A DNA stretch of 64,000 bases, taken from Voacanga thouarsii. Taxonomy: Eukaryota > Streptophyta > Magnoliopsida > Gentianales > Apocynaceae. Positions within the stretch are counted from its first letter, which is position 1. Each line of letters starts with the position of its first letter. Positions 1-12,815 of this stretch are shown here, in pieces. A program made the translations under genes and the position numbers. The notes below the pieces were generated by a model. The model was not told the origin of the DNA, ran no database searches, and saw nothing but the letters and a program-made list of their open reading frames with translations. The stretch is from assembly GCA_026120185.1 (NCBI GenBank), contig JANUWF010001683.1:4286001-4350000 (forward strand). Direction: 5' to 3'.

Positions 1-631
1 TCCCTCAAGGCCCTCAAGAAGTGGGGAAGACAGATACTTAAAGGCTTGGATTATCTACATACTCATGACCCTTGTATCATCCATAGAGACCTCAATTGCA
101 GCAATATATTCATCAATGGCAACATTGGAAAGGTATCGACTTACCAGTTTGAAATGCTTCCAAATAACAGGATATGAGATTAAGTATCAATTGCTTATGG
201 TCTAATTAAGGACTAAAAATGTTTTTTTTTTTTTTTTTCCTATTAATTTTCAGGTCAAGATTGGTGATCTAGGGCTGGCGGCAATTGTTGGAAAGAGCCA
301 TGCAGCACACTTGTTGTTAGGGACGCCGGAGTATATGCCGCCAGAGCTCTATGAGGAAGACTATACAGAGTTAGTTGATATATATTCTTTTGGAATGTGC
401 TTACTTGAAATGGCTACAATGGAAATACCATATAGTGAATGTGACAGCATTGCTAAGATATACAAGAAAGTGGTTGGGGGGGTTCAGCCTCAAGCCATGA
501 ACAAGGTTAGAGATCCAGAGTTGAAAGCCCTCATAGAGAAGTGCATTGGGCAGTCAAGAGCAAGACCATCGGCAGCAGATCTGCTCAAGGATCCATTCCT
601 TTCTGATATGATCGACTATGATCAAAACTGA
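1..631 (+). CDS. WNK11: WNK11-like serine/threonine kinase, 3' part
   Basis: This is the C-terminal half of a plant with-no-lysine (WNK) protein kinase; the 5' end lies before the window. Exon 1 (1-132) encodes the catalytic loop, [13 protein letters not shown] intron (133-253) follows, and exon 2 (254-631) begins V-K-I-G-DLG, the metal-binding motif in its DLG form. Then come [17 protein letters not shown] (activation and P+1 loop), a [12 protein letters not shown] helix, the PYSEC segment typical of plant WNKs and the closing [10 protein letters not shown] box. The stop is TGA at 629-631, after a short acidic tail. The short tail and the HRDLNCSN variant fit the small WNK11 subgroup (about 300 residues) rather than the long WNKs. 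The family phosphorylates cytosolic and nuclear targets in ion and stress signalling; the target here is unknown. The N-terminal lobe cannot be checked. The frame is clean, so this is probably an active gene. Confidence 0.9.
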
Positions 632-1622
632 ACTTCTTTCTTTATATTAGGCTGAATGGCCTTTGAATGCCATTACATTTGCATAGTTACACTTGACAGT
701 TGTCCAATTAGAAAAAGAATTATTTACTAATTAAATTTAATTGAAAATTAGTTTCTGAGTGGAGAGATTTTACATTTATTTTTACACAAATTTTTTTTAT
801 TATAAATCTTTTCACTTTTCTGCTTTTGTAGCCTATGCTAGTCCTTATATTCAATCTGCCATGAGAGACCTATCGAGGATATTTCTTTACTTTTTTTTTT
901 CATTTTTCTTCTTTTTTCCCCCATTCAACAATGATCCAAGAAACACATATATATTAATAATATGTACGGTCAAAATCAATTTTTTTTTAAATACATATTA
1001 AAACTCATTGCATGATAAGAAATATTTCAAACTAATTCAATCTTAGTTGTTGACTTTTAAGCATGTATCAATGAATTATTTTCGTACTTCTTTATAGCAT
1101 AGAGACACAATTATCTTGAATATTCTTTCCATCAAGAGAAATTTGCTCAAGTGTTTCATTCAGTATTATATATATATACACACACAACGGAAATTCCTTT
1201 GCATACTTGTACAAATTTTAAAAAATATTTAAGATTTTTTTCAGCCTAAATGACACAGATATTTTGTAAACTTGAATTGCGTTCTATGGCAGTTTAGGAC
1301 TTTCTGATAAAACAAGTCAACTTAAAGTTTTTTGGAAAAGAGGGGCAAAGCGAGATATAACTCCACAAATTAAAGGAATTGAATGAATGGAGAGTGCACT
1401 TCTACATCTCTACTAACCAGTGAATCTACCTTCATGAGAAAATTTACACAAGACTTCATTCTTCTTTGTATACGTTCTACCCTCTTTGCTTGTACAAAAG
1501 AGATCATCTGCCCCTACCATAAGAAGGATTGGCAATTTTGCACTATGTGGACAACCTCAAGCAAAATTGTTCCCTTGAAAGTTAAAAATGAGGACCAAAC
1601 AAGAAAATTTTCTACTTGAATT
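632..1622. other. intergenic DNA between two convergent genes
   Basis: These are the 3' flanks of the kinase gene (+) and the fimbrin gene (-). The stretch is AT-rich with long T runs and no convincing coding sequence; the small open frames here have no recognisable domain. Both 3' UTRs and poly(A) signals should lie here, but I could not pick a decisive signal. Confidence 0.6.
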
Positions 1623-4600
1623 TTATTTATTCCTCTCATCCGTTGGAGCCTTCTCACTCTGCAATGGATGTTCTCGATCCTCAATAACTGTGGCCTGCGA
1701 TGAGAGATTTGCATTCCCATCTGCGTCAGAAACTTGGTCAGATTCCTTGCCCTCTACAGAGACTTCTTGAGCTGGCTCCGGAGTGCTTTTGTCTGCAGAG
1801 GGTGTTGATTCCGACTCCCTTGCCTTCTGCTGTAGGCTCCAATACATGATGCTTGCAGTAAGAGTTAACATCATTTTCTGGTTAACCTGTCAAAAAGGAA
1901 AAAGGAAAAAGGAACAAGTTCAAGCAAGTTTGAACCAAACAACCTATTTCTTTTATAGAAGGGGAGGAGAAAGAAAGACGGTCCAATTTGAGCATAAGTT
2001 AATCATCATTCCCTGTTTCAGTTAAAGAATGACGCATTCATACAACAAAACTTGACATGTCCTTGAAATGGGAAATCTAGGATTAGTCTGCAGTTTGATA
2101 CCATACCTCCATGATATCCTCAGGCAATAAAAAGATCGAGCATCCAAGCTTCCGAGCAACACTTATTATGTAAGTTGCATTTAGTTTTTTATCCTCATCT
2201 GCAATTGGAATGAAAGCCTCTAAGAAACAGAAAAGAAAAAAAAGGTAGATGAATTCTATGTCTGCCATCATTTTCCTATTTATGTGTATGCGCCGGGTTG
2301 GGGAGTGGGCAGCACAGTTTTATACATCTCACGTTCATACACCGAAAAATTCACTATCCATAGTATACCAGTTTCCCCCTTGGTGACAAGGCTCCAGTTG
2401 ACAACTCTTGGTTCCACAGCACTAAGAAGTTCAAGGAAAAATGTCCCGGTTGAGAGGCTTTTGTCCTAGCAAGATGATGAGAGATGCATGTTAATATCTT
2501 TGCACAGTGTTTCACACAATACCAAAGTCAAATTTAGAGAAAAAGAATAGCTAATATATAGTAGGCTACCTTGAAGCTGTCCATTTGACTTTTTCTTCCA
2601 GAGCTCTTTACTTTCCTATTTGCCCAGTTTAATATGTCTGCATCTGTTATTTCCTTCCCTTGAGAGTGTGATCTCAAGTTTTTCAATAGCTGGAGCATGC
2701 TAAACCTCATCAACTGCCACAAAAATGCTGATAACACAGTCGTAGAAGTTGAAAGGAAGAGAAAATAGTAAGAAGAAAATAATATTATAATTAAGATATT
2801 TTCTGTAAAAAAAAAAAAGGGAAAGAGAAAAAATATCTGATTTCAAGCATATAATGAAGTGAAATATGACACCCCTGAAACTGTGAACAAAGTATTTGAT
2901 ATAAAGTATATATTTCCTTCACCGTGATAAACTTCATTTATCCCCTGAGACTGCAATACACTTTTGGTGAAGGTTATGAAACTTTTCATCTCCATATACA
3001 TTTTAGCATTAAGAATCAGAGATCCATCATTAACTTCTAGAGGAACAACACTGTCATTTCAATTGTTGAAAAATATGGGGGCCTAACTCCACCCCAAAAT
3101 AATTTTTTTTGTAGCATCAGGATTGTCCAAGACCTTATAAGAAGAACTTTAGCTCACAAACTAGCCAATGTTGGATAACTGAACCATCAATCAATTGCTC
3201 CAAACTCCCACTCAGTTTCTAGGAACGACTAAAATGTGTTGTCCACAGTACATCAATGGCTGGGGCAAAACATTTTTAACAGTACAAAAATGTTCGGTTT
3301 AGTTTTCTCTCTCAATAATTTGGAGAAATATATGAGCACACTGAATAGGGAAGGGAATGGTTGCAAGGAAGGAAAACAAAACTCACCTAATATAAGCTTC
3401 TTGTTTCCTTGTACAATGTCATTTCCAGCTACATTCACAAGGGAAAAGTTCAAGTCCTTTCCAATGCTTATTACTTGGTTGCAGTTCTCAACCTTTCTGA
3501 AAGGCATCTTAATGGGAGGTTTTGTTGCTTGCTTCCAATTTACTGACCCTGGGGATATTTTGTCAAGAACTTCCAAAAGAACCCATCTGCATTCAAAAGG
3601 AGTCAACAGTAAGCAATATCCAAAAGGTCATAATATATCCACAAGGAAACAGCTAGCAATCTCACCCTGTTCTGAGATCCTCAAAAACATTATTAACATA
3701 TGTATCAACACCAAGACTGTTCATCCAGAATCGGAAGCATCTCTCCTCTCTAGATGTTTGAGCATCATCCGACATCATCTCAGCAAAGGAAAGCTTTTTG
3801 TTATCAACTGATAATCCATTCCTGTATTTCAAAATACACACTAGTAATAATCTATTGTTCCTGTCATTCATCACATTCTTTCTAGTATTACAGCTGCCGA
3901 AGGTATTGAATAACGAAAAGAACCAGCAGAAATGGCTATAATATAGATAAAAACATGAATACATAGAAACATGTCCATGTCTAAATATCGCAATCTACAT
4001 TGAACTAAGTTAAAGTGAAAAAGGAAGTAAGGATCAATATTTCATGCACCATTAGTGTAAAGATTTATTATACAGGTGTGCTTTGACTACTGCAATATGA
4101 TCCCATGCATGACCTTTTAGTATATTAATTTATACACAACATTAATGCCATGAACTTAACATATATATCTTAACATGCTGATATAAACTTTATACCAAAA
4201 TGACACAGGAACAATGCAAATCCAATTAACACTAACAACAAATTCACATACACAAATTGCGTAATGCCATGAACTTTTTTTAATGAAATTTTAGAAAAGA
4301 AAAATTAAATAGAAAAAGGTTTTTTTGGTAATACTTTCCTTCTGCTATCATCTAAGATTCTAAAGTGCAAATGGAACCAAATTGCTAAAGTCAAGTTTTA
4401 TTTATGTATTTATTTATTTCCATCTAGAACTTTATTAACAATTCTTCATTGCCAACCAGGAACAATTGCGGGTATCAGTATTTATTTCCTTACAACAGTA
4501 AGTTTTTATTAAATTTTTTCCTTCTAAAAGTTTATCGAAAATTCTTCATTGTCAATTAGGAACAATTGCAAGTATTAGTATTTATTTCTTTTTCTTTTTA

Positions 4601-7600
4601 CACATTTATTAATTTCTTTCCCTTTTCATTCACAAAGAAATAGCATCAAAGAGAAAAATGCTCACTAGATTATATTTGTGTATAGACAGATATATATGTG
4701 ACCAGTAGCCCACTAAAAAGCCTTAAATTTGTCTCATTTTTCAAGTAATACAACAGTGTAATAACTTTAGTCATGTTTCAGGTTGAACCTAAAAATTGTT
4801 AGCTAGTGTCATCTAGATTCTAACAAATTAAACACCTTTAGCAGAGCAGTACCAGAAATGACATCATCATATTTCACTTAAGCACTAGATAGAAATCATT
4901 TTCACACTCTGAGAGTTGACAAAATGACATCACAGTCCAAGAATTATTGTAAACATGTAACAGAGATGATATATTTTGTCCTAAAATAGTTGTTGTTACT
5001 TCTTTCCTATGTTATTTGAAAAGAGGAAAAAGGCAAAAGATTGCACAAATTTACAAGAGGGCTGGATGACCTCAACCACCTGGGAGGAAAAAAAAAATGT
5101 CTACCTTTACCTTTGGTGAAATATTTGTGCGACAAATGCAAGATTTAAATTTGGGGAACCCTCGACAATATCCTTAGGAGTAACATATCTTTTGCAATCC
5201 AACTTTTCAGCTTGCTCAAGAATAAGATTTGCTCTTTCATTAGGATCCTTTGCATCCAGTGTAGTGGTAGTACCATGTTCTGGTGCTAAAGCATTGAGCA
5301 AATGAGCGTAGGCCTCCCCATCCTGTAGGTTAATAAGCCTGTTAATTTAGTTGCATCCAGAAATGTGATTAATGTACTCCTTCAATTCAGGTAAAAATGT
5401 GCAAGTTTAAGAGATGATAATATCCTTTCAATAAAATGAGAACATGGATTAAAAAGAAAAATGCAGCTACTACTATTATACTCTAAGTGTTATTCTTACA
5501 ATTGTAATCAAATAGAATGTCCATAAGGAGCAAAACTATAAATAAGAGTATAACTTCAATAGTTATCCTGCACTACTCACCATAGTAATTGTTGACAGAG
5601 GAAAAGTGGAATACAACATTTTAGCTCTTGGCTTTGTTAGAGCTCAATACAGAGACATTCTTTAGGAGGATGAATTAATTACATGAGGTCGCTAATGAGT
5701 TGTGAGTTGTGTTCATCTAAGAGTGGGGGAGGTTGGGTTATAAATTATGAGTGAGAAAGGTGCATTACAGGATGAAGCAGAGAGCAAAAGTATGATCCTC
5801 ACAAGGAGTGTGAATGTCAAGGAATTATCAGGTTGTCACCTGTAGTACTCTGGAAATATAATAGAAATGGTTATGAGGGTTTTAGAGGCAAAATTTTCAT
5901 ATTTCGAGATTGAAACAGTAAATTCTGGAGGGATATATAGCTTGGTGATAATTGTTTGCCAGAAGATACTTATCCTGATCCTCTTTAGGATTCACAGGAA
6001 TAAAGTGTTCAGATGGTTGATTGCATGTGATGGGAATGACAGTGTCTTGGTGCCTATCCAAGTTTCAGAGGAAGTAAAAAGTTGGGAACTGCTAATACGG
6101 GAACACTTACTTTTTAGTTTTTGGAGAAGCTAATATGTGCAGCCTTAAGATCTGCAGACCTCAAATAAAGACATTAAAGAAAGGACAAAGTGCAAATTGC
6201 CCTTTTTCATGCGATTCCTATATAGTGAATCCTCTTGATATATGGGCCAGGTAAGATGCCCATTTTGGTAGAAGTAGGTTTCTGAAGCTTCTAAACAAAA
6301 AACTAATGCACTTGTTGCATGGGAGAATCCAACAAGGTAGATAGATTCATGAAGTGATCATTAGCATCATATAAGGCGAAAATTTCAAGAAAAAATCAGT
6401 CATTGCTTTATGTGCAAGAAGAATAAGACTACTGTAAATCATTATCTCAGGTGGTAAGACACATTTGGAAGCTTCATTTTTGAACCTATAATGGCTGATG
6501 CTGATGTGACTCTTTTTTGGCTGGAGTCTTTGGTGGAGAAGATGAATATCTGAATGCTATTAATGGCTGTAATTAACCAATTGAACTGCCAACTTTACCA
6601 AAATGAACTATTGTGATTGACAACATGTTCTAAATTGTGGGATGTATAAATGTCTTTTAAACCTTTCCCACCCCCACCTCCCCCACCTTTCTCCTTTTTC
6701 TTTGCAAAATTACAGTTCAGGATTATTGTACATAACCCTCGAATCAACTCATTGCAGGAAATCCTTTGGCTCCCACATTTTTTCCCCCTTCTTCTCAACT
6801 ACTTGATGCCTGATTTTTTCTTATCCGGAAGCACTAGGAGAAAACAAAAAAGGCCTAAGAAAAATCTCACAATTCCTCACCATTCAATACCTTTTGCAGG
6901 ATTACAAATTCATACATATCAAAACTTTTCCTACTGCATGATTATGCACACTTCTTAAAATCATGCTAAAGTTGATTACTCTCGAAAACATTGACCAAGA
7001 AAATACATACTAATAAACCACGTATTTTTTCTTCTTTTTGTTTCAGAAAAGAGTTCTTAGACCTAAACACAGTGGTAAGCCTTTTTAAACTTTTTATATT
7101 TATACTTTTGGATTATAGTTGAGCTAAAGTTGTCTTCATGTGACATTTTGATGGTTAAAAGCCCTTGCCACAACTTTGAGGTTCTTGTTGAGTCCAGCTC
7201 CAACAAAATCAGTGCATCATATTTATATCAAGGTTGCATATCATTGTACAAATTCGTTGGGATTTGTATGAAGTTATCAATGTAGATAAATTTTCAAATC
7301 GATTTTCCATAACATGTACATGAAATATCATTACCTTCAGATCCGAGGAAAAATTTGTAACTTGTTTCTTGTAACCTGCTTTCTTAAGATGAAAATTCAT
7401 CCATTTCAGTAAAACCTTCTCTGGTGGCAAACCGATGAGCTCTTCAACATCCTGAGAATTTGAGAGCTCTCAGTTCCATCTAGCATAAACTTAAGGACTT
7501 ATAAATATTGCAACTGTAGTATCCAAAGTAACAGAGCATAGGACAATCAATCAACAACTTGCAACCTTACTATCTTCCACCAATTCCACAAGTTGAGGAG

Positions 7601-8984
7601 TTTTTTTCAGGTTGAGATCTGCTAAAAGTTGTATCTGGTATTCCCAAAATACAAAAATGTAATGTGTCAAGAATACTTTTAGAAACTCTCTCTCTTTCTA
7701 TATATATATGGATTTGATAAAGATACTGCAAATCAAGACATACCTTAATTATTTGAGAAATCAAACTAACAACTAGATGGGGCTGCAAACGACACACATG
7801 TCAGTAATCCGAGTGATGTTTTCATATGGATCAAACTATTTAATGTAGAGAGTTTGATAGAAGACCACAAGCCAGACTTACTCTTGCTTCAACTAAGTCT
7901 TGTGTCCCAATATTAACCACAGTACATCCAATAGCTTTGGCAGAGTTGAGGCAAAGTGTGTGATTTTCATTCCTCTCCCATGGATTTAGAACCCGTTTAG
8001 TATTAATAGCTCTCTCATCTATGGTGCCAGGGACAGCCACATTAATGAGCTTACTGCGTTAAATTGAAAAATGATTGGAAAAAAGACACAAAAAAATATG
8101 AAAATAGAAATCGAAGTTCATATGAATTTTAGAGCTGTTCATTTGTCCTACCATATCAGAACTCCATCTTTTACAAGATCAAAGAGAGCATTAGAAGATG
8201 GATCAATTGGAAGAAATTCCTTCAAAAATGGATCTTGTCCTAGAAAGCTGTTGATGTGGGATACATAGGAGTACTTCTCTGATTCACTAATGGTGTGACG
8301 ATGGGTTGTCGTGGCAGCCTTCAGAAATGATGAGTTTGTTTTTGAATCACCCAATTTTGCTGTTGCTCTTGCTTGTAAGCTCAAGAATGCCTAAACAGTG
8401 CAAAATCAGATAATTAGTTGGATTCTACCCTTCCAGAGAAATACAATCTTCATACAAAAAAGTACATATATGTGCAACCAATTTATGAGATATATGCATA
8501 AAGTTCATTGGAGCAAGCAATATTATATCTCAGTATCGTTTTTCTACATATCTGTGGCTAAGGTATTTCTTACTACGATAAACACAAAAGTGCCGAAGAA
8601 TAGAAAAAAGAATGAATTATCATACGACAGTTTACCCGAAGAAAGGATTCAAAGTCTATCTCTTCATTCATGTCAGGAGATGATTCAGACAAGATAGATT
8701 TAATCTCATCTTCGGTGAGCAATTCACTTAAGGATTTCAATTTTGACATGACAGGTGGCAGATCTCCCAGGGTGACCTTCCCAGATTGATTTCTCCCAGA
8801 CACAAACTGTGATTAGTTAGTTACAACATGTATTAATATGTTAAATGATCTCCTGATATAATCTTGAGAATAATTAAATGAAGAAGAGGCGGAATACTTT
8901 TGATTTAAGTCCCCGGAGCTCGACTTGAGTGAATTGGCTCTGAAGCCATGGATCAGAAACAATTACTCCCACAAAATTAGACAT
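1623..8984 (-). CDS. FIM: fimbrin, actin-bundling protein (14 coding exons)
   Basis: Fimbrins crosslink actin filaments into bundles in the cytoplasm. Coding exons on the - strand, 5' to 3': 8984-8898, 8806-8636, 8390-8152, 8053-7882, 7782-7744, 7634-7566, 7451-7335, 5322-5111, 3821-3666, 3586-3387, 2727-2570, 2465-2369, 2198-2107, 1886-1623. All introns read GT-AG, the phases match, and the total is 2073 nt (690 residues plus stop), within the plant fimbrin range. The protein starts [17 protein letters not shown], the conserved plant fimbrin N terminus, so 8984 is the start. Residues 30-86 match the EF-hand-like region ([16 protein letters not shown]). Four calponin-homology domains then fill about 120-620, with landmarks [44 protein letters not shown] and [15 protein letters not shown]. 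The tail (about 620-690) is rich in Ser, Glu and Asp. It looks intact; which FIM paralogue it is was not resolved. Confidence 0.95.
3822..5110 (-). other. fimbrin intron 8 (1.3 kb)
   Basis: Intron between the exons ending at 5111 and starting at 3821. It is AT-rich with several TTTATTTATTTATTT-type runs and two similar stretches (about 4428-4500 and 4530-4600) that look like a local duplication (both contain ATTCTTCATTG followed by AGGAACAATTGC). No gene or mobile element was recognised. Confidence 0.7.
5867..6480 (+). pseudogene. possible LINE-type relic inside fimbrin intron 7
   Basis: The 2.0-kb intron (5323-7334) holds a + strand, antisense, coding-like stretch. An 88-codon open frame (5867-6133) has no domain I can name. 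Further downstream, near 6398-6455, a reading in another frame gives [19 protein letters not shown]. That C-x2-C...H spacing resembles the zinc-binding domain found after LINE reverse transcriptases. Stops and shifts separate the two parts. It could equally be chance, and the call is weak. The rest of the intron (6480-7334) shows only AT-rich sequence and a C-rich patch near 6665-6690. Confidence 0.3.
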
Positions 8985-9740
8985 TCTCCCCAGTGATTTA
9001 TGATGATGAATCCCCAATGAGTAGTAGAAGAACTCGGGGTTCTGCAAACAGTAAAACAACCAAAACAACCGAAGAAGAACTGTAAGCTATGTATCTAATA
9101 ACAAAGACATCAATCGAGAGAGCAAGATCGGATGAAAACATATTAATCATCACTATTGATGCAGAAAGGTTCATCTCACTTTATTATCAGGCAAAATTTA
9201 AATGTAAGTAAACCGTCAGAGATCCTTCAACCAGAAAGAGCAAGAATTGATTAAAAATTTTCCCAGTAGAACAGGTTGCATGATCTTCTATTTCTCCTTC
9301 TGACAGCATTTATTGTCAGAATGCAATGTAGCCATGAATCCGAATCGAAAAACAACGTCATGAATGCAACATTAAACAATTATACTACTGGTATTCTATT
9401 TCTTTGCATGTGCATGCAAACTCATACATGCAGGTAATAGATACACTGAGAAAGAAAGAAACAAACCTTCTGAAATCAGAAATTCAGAAACTCATGGGGT
9501 GCTGATTAAAAAATCTTTTTTCCTTCTTGTATTCTGCGAGGGCTACTCTAACGGGAAAAAGAAGAGAGAGTGAATGTGTGAAAGAAAATGGTAAGAGAAA
9601 AAACCTTCTCCAATGAAACTCATGTGGGATTCTTTTAGCTATCCTTCAAGTGATCCTGTAATGGGGGAGGAGAAGAAAGAGTGGGCGAATGAGAATGAAA
9701 GAAGAGAGAAAATCGTTTTGCCTTTCAAACCCTCGCGAAG
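8985..9740 (-). promoter_or_regulatory. 5' leader and proximal upstream region of fimbrin gene
   Basis: A clean acceptor (TTTGCAG) on the - strand ends at 9042, so the 5' UTR part of the first coding exon is probably 9041-8985. A leader intron may run upstream to a candidate donor (AAG/GTTTGT) near 9466. Pyrimidine- and AG-rich leader-like sequence follows to about 9740. Transcript ends cannot be seen in the sequence; this is inferred from splice signals only. Confidence 0.45.
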
Positions 9741-10271
9741 ACGAAGGGTAAAGGAATCCTAGTAGCCAAAACTCGGAACGGTAAACTGTTGAAAAAAAAA
9801 TAGAAATCAAAATAGAAATAAGATAATACAAAGGTTAATTGGCTTTGTTTGATAAAATTGGAGTTTGAAAACTAAGAATATTTAAGTAATCAAATCTGAA
9901 AACTGAATTCCAAAATCTAAAGTAGGAATAAGTTTGAATTAAGTATAATTTATTTTTGTACTATATTATAATTTAAATTAAATATAAAAAATATTAATAA
10001 TTATGTGATTATTTAATATATTTATACTTTAGATTTAAATAATTTTCAATTTACGTAAAATTTATAATAAGATTTAAATACGTCTTAATTAAATAAATAA
10101 TAAAAAATTGCTATCAAACACATTTAATTGATTAAATACTTAATATTATTTGTTATCAAACACACTTAATAAAATAAGTACTTATTTAATTTAAATAACT
10201 CATGGGGACAATTGTTTCCTTCATATATATATCAATATCATGGAGAGCCTTTACCACTTCCCCTTCTTTAC

Positions 10272-10314
<43 letters not shown>

Positions 10315-10985
10315 GAACAGTCTGTTACAATTCCACTAACAGCTAAAGTTCCCAATATAAATTTAAAAATCATATAAAATCCCAACATATCTTAACCAAG
10401 AGAAGCTAATCTTCCAGACCAGTATACCTAGGATGTCAAGAACAGAGAAGATTATGGAACAGGAAAATTGAAAACAATTCCCCAGCACAAAAATTTTCAA
10501 ACAAAAGACGAAAATCGTTGCAAAAAAATTTGTATTATTAGTTTTGTCTATAATGTATTTCTTGAATTTGGCTTGGGTTATTAGTATTACTTTAAGTTTG
10601 ATATTGTGAATTGAAAAAAAAAAAAAAAAAACTGATTGGGAAATGTAAGCATTCATAAAGTCATAATAAATATGAAGAAAAATCATATGAATGATAAATT
10701 ATAGTTACCAAATTATGATTGACATAATTGTCTTCATATGAATAGTTATTTGTGCTATATTGTTATATAAAGAATTCCCTTTCACAAAATACGTAGATTG
10801 CATAGAGATTGCATGCTAATACCTACTCCAAACAAACAGATATGTGTCTTGGTTGATTTTACTATTCCATTCCATGATTTTCCTATGTCTTTGTTGTCTT
10901 ACTTGTCTTACACGATCTGTTTATTTTTTATTTTATTTTTTTAATTCTCCAATGTTTTGTTGTTGTTCAAATGTTGGTATTCCAG
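9741..10985. other. AT-rich intergenic DNA, possible MITE
   Basis: No gene is visible. Between about 9845 and 10165 the DNA is very AT-rich and is bounded by TGTTTGATAA on the left and its inverse TTATCAAACA on the right, with another TATCAAACACA near 10115. This resembles a small terminal-inverted-repeat element, but I could not define a target duplication. The rest, after the TA repeat at 10277, is low-complexity DNA. Confidence 0.25.
10277..10312. repeat. (TA)n microsatellite
   Basis: About 18 uninterrupted TA units follow CTCTTT in AT-rich intergenic DNA. Confidence 0.9.
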
Positions 10986-11235
10986 GTCAAGGATCTCAAA
11001 AAGACATTCAAAGATAGAATAGAGGAATTTGAAGCTCACTCAACTATTCTTCTGAAAAGGTTAATATTTTACTCACCTATTCATTAGTTTTGGTTATTGA
11101 GATAGTTGTTTGCATCTCCTTTTAGCAGTTGTTGTTGTACAAAAGGGGAGCTGATAAAATCAGAGATTGACTACTCTTCTGATGAATATAAACAATCTGA
11201 TGGGGGAAGCAATATGGGAATCCAATCTTTTAAAG
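10986..11235 (+). pseudogene. two-exon gene fragment of unknown identity
   Basis: A pyrimidine-rich tract ends in AG at 10985. It is followed by a 74-nt open stretch (10986-11059, starting VKDLKKTFKDRIEEFEAH) and a GT donor. A second AG (11128) is followed by 107 nt (11129-11235, containing KGELIKSEIDYSSDEYKQSD) and another GT donor. The 74-nt phase carries the second exon in frame, which is the main reason to think these are real exons. Neither the first nor the last exon of the gene was found and I do not recognise the protein. It may be a relic, an exon pair of an unrecognised gene, or captured sequence. Confidence 0.35.
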
Positions 11236-11239
11236 GTGT

Positions 11240-12810
11240 GAATTCCTTGGACTTATTATAGAAAGGGTTCAAGAAGGAAAATAAATTACACACAGAGTAA
11301 AATAAATTCGAAAATGGACGTTTATTGAATGACTGTAAAGAAGATAACTTGCAGATAATTAGATTTCAAACAAAAGGAAATAGAACTGGAAATAATAAGA
11401 ATCCTAAACTAAACAAAGCGGTAAAGAAAGCACGTAAATTTTGAAAGGAAAATTGGACTTTTGAGTGGTGTTGTTGGATGATACCCCTTCAGCTGAAATG
11501 GTCTTCCCATTTTATACATGCCACCCTGATAAAATTCGCTATCCGATTGTGGAGCGAATTTCGGTTAGTGGTTAAGCCTTAGCAGTGGTGGATCTAGTCA
11601 GTTGTTTATGCCGAGACGTAGGGAAGCATGTTTAACGACCCAATAGCTTCTTGATTCCGATGTTGACTGGGGACATTGGCTACAAAATAATTAACGTCTT
11701 CGTTGGCTCTAAAAAACTTTCCCATTGGCATCGGCTCCATGCATGTTACCGTTGCATCGACTTGCCAAAAATTGATGTCAATAGTAGTTAAAGGTGGAAT
11801 GTAATGGCTTTGGCTCGTCTTTCCCCAATGTCCTGCTTTGTTTCCTACCACTCTTGTTGAATATAAATTACGCATTGACAGAATTTTGAAGTCAATCCAA
11901 TGGATATTTAAAAGACTATTATTCCTTAAGTAATTTCTGTAGATGCTTGAAGTTATATGGTCCTTTAGCAAATTAGATTATAATAATATGGTTTTTCTAC
12001 ACTTTAAACTCCAGAGATTTTCTTTTCTTCTATGATTTAAGACTTTGAATCGAATTCCGTGTGCAAAATTTGGGAACAAATTTACTTGTATCAATCATCT
12101 TCTTTGTTATTAGAAGAAATGAATGTGTCTTCTCAGAAATAATATTATGTTCTTTCTAAAGATTCATGTAGATATGCATATGTATGTTCTTGTATACTTT
12201 CATTAACAAGCTTTAGGGAATCAATGGCCCCAATCTGAACCTAAAAAAATTACATTTTCCAAGGTGCTTAATGCTTTTTTCATCCCCAATAGATGTAAAT
12301 AGGTGCTTCTTTTCCCGATTAATTCTTAGAGAGAATTGCAGTCACATTCATTAAGCTATACGTTTGAGCAAGATATCCCATAAAAGTTGTGTTTTTTGTA
12401 AAGCTTTATGTTCTTGGAAGCTGTAAGATTTCTAAAAAAATTATTTTTAACAGCTTTCTAATTGATCTAGGAATGTCCATCTCTTAGGAGCTCAGATTCT
12501 CTGAACTTTAAAGGCAAAAACAGCACATTTTACTTCTTCATAGTTTTGTCTAATGTATAGATATTGGAATTGTAAAAGATTGTGCATTAGTAGGCAAAGC
12601 CAAAGCAGTCAACAATCATCATCTTAACCATAAGCTTCAAGGCTCTAGAAAATGAGTCTATTAAAACATATTGCATAACAATTGCCTATTCCAAGCTATT
12701 CCTTATAATGGTACATGTATTTGTTAAGTTGAGCTACTGGCCTTAGTATGCTTACAAAAGCCTACACTTCTTCTACTTCTCATCTACTAGCAAGCCAATT
12801 TAACACATTT
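11240..12810. other. intergenic DNA with an unrecognised open frame
   Basis: A 121-codon frame on the - strand (11971-11606) has no domain I can name. The stretch 11275-11830 reads like antisense LTR material, with mixed AT-rich and GC-moderate blocks and no introns. No terminal TG/CA pair or target duplication was found, so I do not call an element. From 12,000 to 12,810 I see only AT-rich DNA. Confidence 0.3.
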
Positions 12811-12815
12811 ATAAC
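12811..12815. repeat. target-site duplication of the Tat element, left copy
   Basis: ATAAC, identical to 27239-27243 on the other side; both abut the TG...CA ends of the LTRs. Confidence 0.9.

Noticed and set aside
3236..3811. 191-codon + strand frame
   Set aside because: It lies antisense to fimbrin exons 9 and 10 and the intron between them, whose phases and motifs are on the - strand.
9845..10170. MITE with TGTTTGATAA ends
   Set aside because: Only about 10 bp of inverted ends in very AT-rich DNA and no clear duplication; too weak to call.
11606..11971. 121-codon - strand frame as a gene
   Set aside because: No domain, no splice context and surrounding sequence like LTR or intergenic DNA; kept only as a remark.
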